The notes under the pieces are model-generated. The model was not told the origin of the DNA. It saw only the letters and a list, made by a program, of their open reading frames with translations, and did not search any database. Position numbers and translations under genes: made by a program. This document shows positions 13,875-15,201 of a stretch of 15,201 nucleotides of DNA, in pieces. Source of the stretch: CAYNGH01 sp964396845 (lineage in GTDB: Bacteria > Vulcanimicrobiota > JAJTBE01 > CAYNGH01); assembly GCA_964396845.1 (NCBI GenBank), contig CAYNGH010000077.1, forward strand, positions 1-15,201. The letters run 5' to 3'. Numbering within the stretch: the first letter of the stretch is position 1; each line of letters begins with the position of its first letter.

Positions 13875-15201
13875 ATGGTAAGGAGTATAAGCAAAACTGA
13901 CAAAGATAAAAGTTTATCAAACTGCCGGCGGGCTTATCTGGCCTCCCGCAAGATTAACAGGCTGATTGTAAAGGAGAGAAATAAAAAACGATTCCTGGGA
14001 CAGGTCTGCCATACTCTAACCCTGACCAGGGGATATTCCAGTGCCTGGATTGTCTTATTTGACAGCGGGAACCTGCCTATGGCCTCTGCAGAATCAGGCA
14101 TCGGAGGGAAACTGTCCCATGCCTTGATACAAATGAAAGACCTGGACTTTGCTGACTTTATAAACCGGGCTTTTGAAAAGAGCAGGGTATTGAACGTGGA
14201 TCAGGATCTTCACCGTATGTCGGCTGGACGATTTGATAAAATTTTGACTCTCTTTGAAGATGGCCGGGGAATGCTGGTAAAAATCGACGGTGGAGATTCG
14301 GGGTTCTGCCTGATGGGGGTTTCAATACCTGACTATATATTCATTGGCCGGGATGAGAGGGTTTTTCTCGAGGATACTGGGGCCGACATATCCTTCGCCA
14401 TTGAAAACATCGACATGAAAGCCCGGCTGAAGCTCCTGGGCAATGCAGTGGAACAGGCATCAGAAACAGTAATCATAACTGATTCTGAAGGCAGTATTCA
14501 GTATGTGAACCCGGCTTTTACGAAGACCACAGGATATCAGCCACACGAAGTCCTGAACAAGACTCCCCGAATCATGAAAAGCGGTGAACAGGGGCCTCAT
14601 ATTTATGAAGAGCTGTGGAGTACCATCAAGGCTGGAAGGCTATGGCATGGGGAGTTCGTCAACCGCAGGAAGAACGGCACCACCTACCACGAAGAAGCCA
14701 GCATATTTCCCGTTCTGGGGCCTGATGGCGAGATTGTCAACTTTACCAAGATTTCCCGGGATGTGACAGATAAGATAAAACTGGAAGAACAGCTCCGCCA
14801 GTCCCAGAAGATGGATGCGGTGGGCCGTCTGGCCGGGGGAATTGCCCACGACTTCAACAACCTCCTCACAGGGATAATGGGTAATGCCGAACTGCTCCAG
14901 ATGAAGATCCCGAAAAGTAATCTCGTGGATGAGTATGTCAATGATATCATTCACATATCTCAGCGGGCATCGGAGCTGACCCGACAGCTCCTGACCTTCA
15001 GCAAACGTCAGGACATCAACCCGGAGATAATTGATCTCAATGAAAGGATTCTCCACCTGGATAAAATGCTCCGCCGGCTCATCAGTGAAAATATTGAGCT
15101 GGTAAACCGTCTGGGGGACGACATCCCGCCAATTCTCCTGGACCAGAGCCATCTGGATCAGATCCTTCTCAACCTTGTAATAAACTCCAGGGATGCGATG
15201 C
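13875..15201 (+). CDS. GAF-PAS sensor histidine kinase (3' end beyond window)
   Basis: The frame is open from ATG 13875 to the right edge, giving 442 residues. GGGGG lies 7 nt upstream, and the gene starts 26 bp after queH. Residues about 28-180 look like a degenerate GAF-type sensor with no membrane segment, so signals are probably sensed in the cytosol. A PAS domain spans about 187-300 (VIITDSEGSIQYVNPAFTKTTGY, then a PAC-like end at FTKISRDVTD). The HisKA phospho-acceptor helix has LAGGIAHDFNNLL with H325. The N-box of the ATPase domain, LNLVINSRDAM, is the last thing visible. The HDFNN form of the H-box is typical of kinases that often carry a C-terminal receiver domain, which may follow outside the window. 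Confidence 0.93.
   Translation, partial: MVRSISKTDKDKSLSNCRRAYLASRKINRLIVKERNKKRFLGQVCHTLTLTRGYSSAWIVLFDSGNLPMASAESGIGGKLSHALIQMKDLDFADFINRAFEKSRVLNVDQDLHRMSAGRFDKILTLFEDGRGMLVKIDGGDSGFCLMGVSIPDYIFIGRDERVFLEDTGADISFAIENIDMKARLKLLGNAVEQASETVIITDSEGSIQYVNPAFTKTTGYQPHEVLNKTPRIMKSGEQGPHIYEELWSTIKAGRLWHGEFVNRRKNGTTYHEEASIFPVLGPDGEIVNFTKISRDVTDKIKLEEQLRQSQKMDAVGRLAGGIAHDFNNLLTGIMGNAELLQMKIPKSNLVDEYVNDIIHISQRASELTRQLLTFSKRQDINPEIIDLNERILHLDKMLRRLISENIELVNRLGDDIPPILLDQSHLDQILLNLVINSRDAM

Overview
The window is bacterial chromosomal DNA of moderate G+C. It carries twelve genes, the first and last cut by the window edges. I see no tRNA, rRNA, CRISPR array, insertion sequence or phage module. The phylum is not clear. 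A secreted SpoIID/LytB protein, a DUF3662-FHA protein, a QueH-type queuosine enzyme and a hydrogenase maturation protease fit a free-living, possibly anaerobic bacterium. None of them is diagnostic.

Layout. (1) 2-583, plus strand: the tail of a DUF389-like protein with two repeated domains joined by a Glu-Pro linker. (2) 717-3700, minus strand: a tight four-gene run transcribed in the order DUF3662-FHA protein, RimK/D-Ala-ligase-like ATP-grasp enzyme with a lysine-rich tail, PIG-L (LmbE-like) deacetylase, hydrogenase-type M52 protease. (3) 3763-5784 minus, an APC permease with a degenerate EIIA-like cytosolic domain, and 5903-6616 minus, an ankyrin-repeat protein. (4) 6760-7485 plus, a VC0807-like membrane protein; 7496-8869 minus, an exported HExxH metallopeptidase; 9034-10536 plus, a UPF0489-TPR fusion; 10543-11178 minus, an MBL-fold hydrolase. 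These four alternate in strand, with convergent stops only 6-10 bp apart. (5) 11349-15201, plus strand: a SpoIID/LytB protein, a Cys4-motif membrane protein, QueH, and a GAF-PAS histidine kinase that runs off the right edge.

The most interesting part is the minus-strand run at 717-2901. The PIG-L reading frame has no ATG, GTG or TTG between the end of the ATP-grasp gene and its catalytic HPDDE motif. Two explanations are visible. One is an ATA start that overlaps the ATP-grasp TAG stop (ATAG) 7 nt after a perfect AGGAGG. The other is -1 frameshifting at one or both dnaX-like A AAA AAG heptamers in the lysine-rich tail, which would produce an ATP-grasp/PIG-L fusion. The next junction, PIG-L to M52 protease, is an ordinary ATGA overlap, so all three proteins are probably made in coupled fashion. 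A ligase, a deacetylase and an M52-type protease behind an FHA protein is a combination I cannot match to a known pathway.
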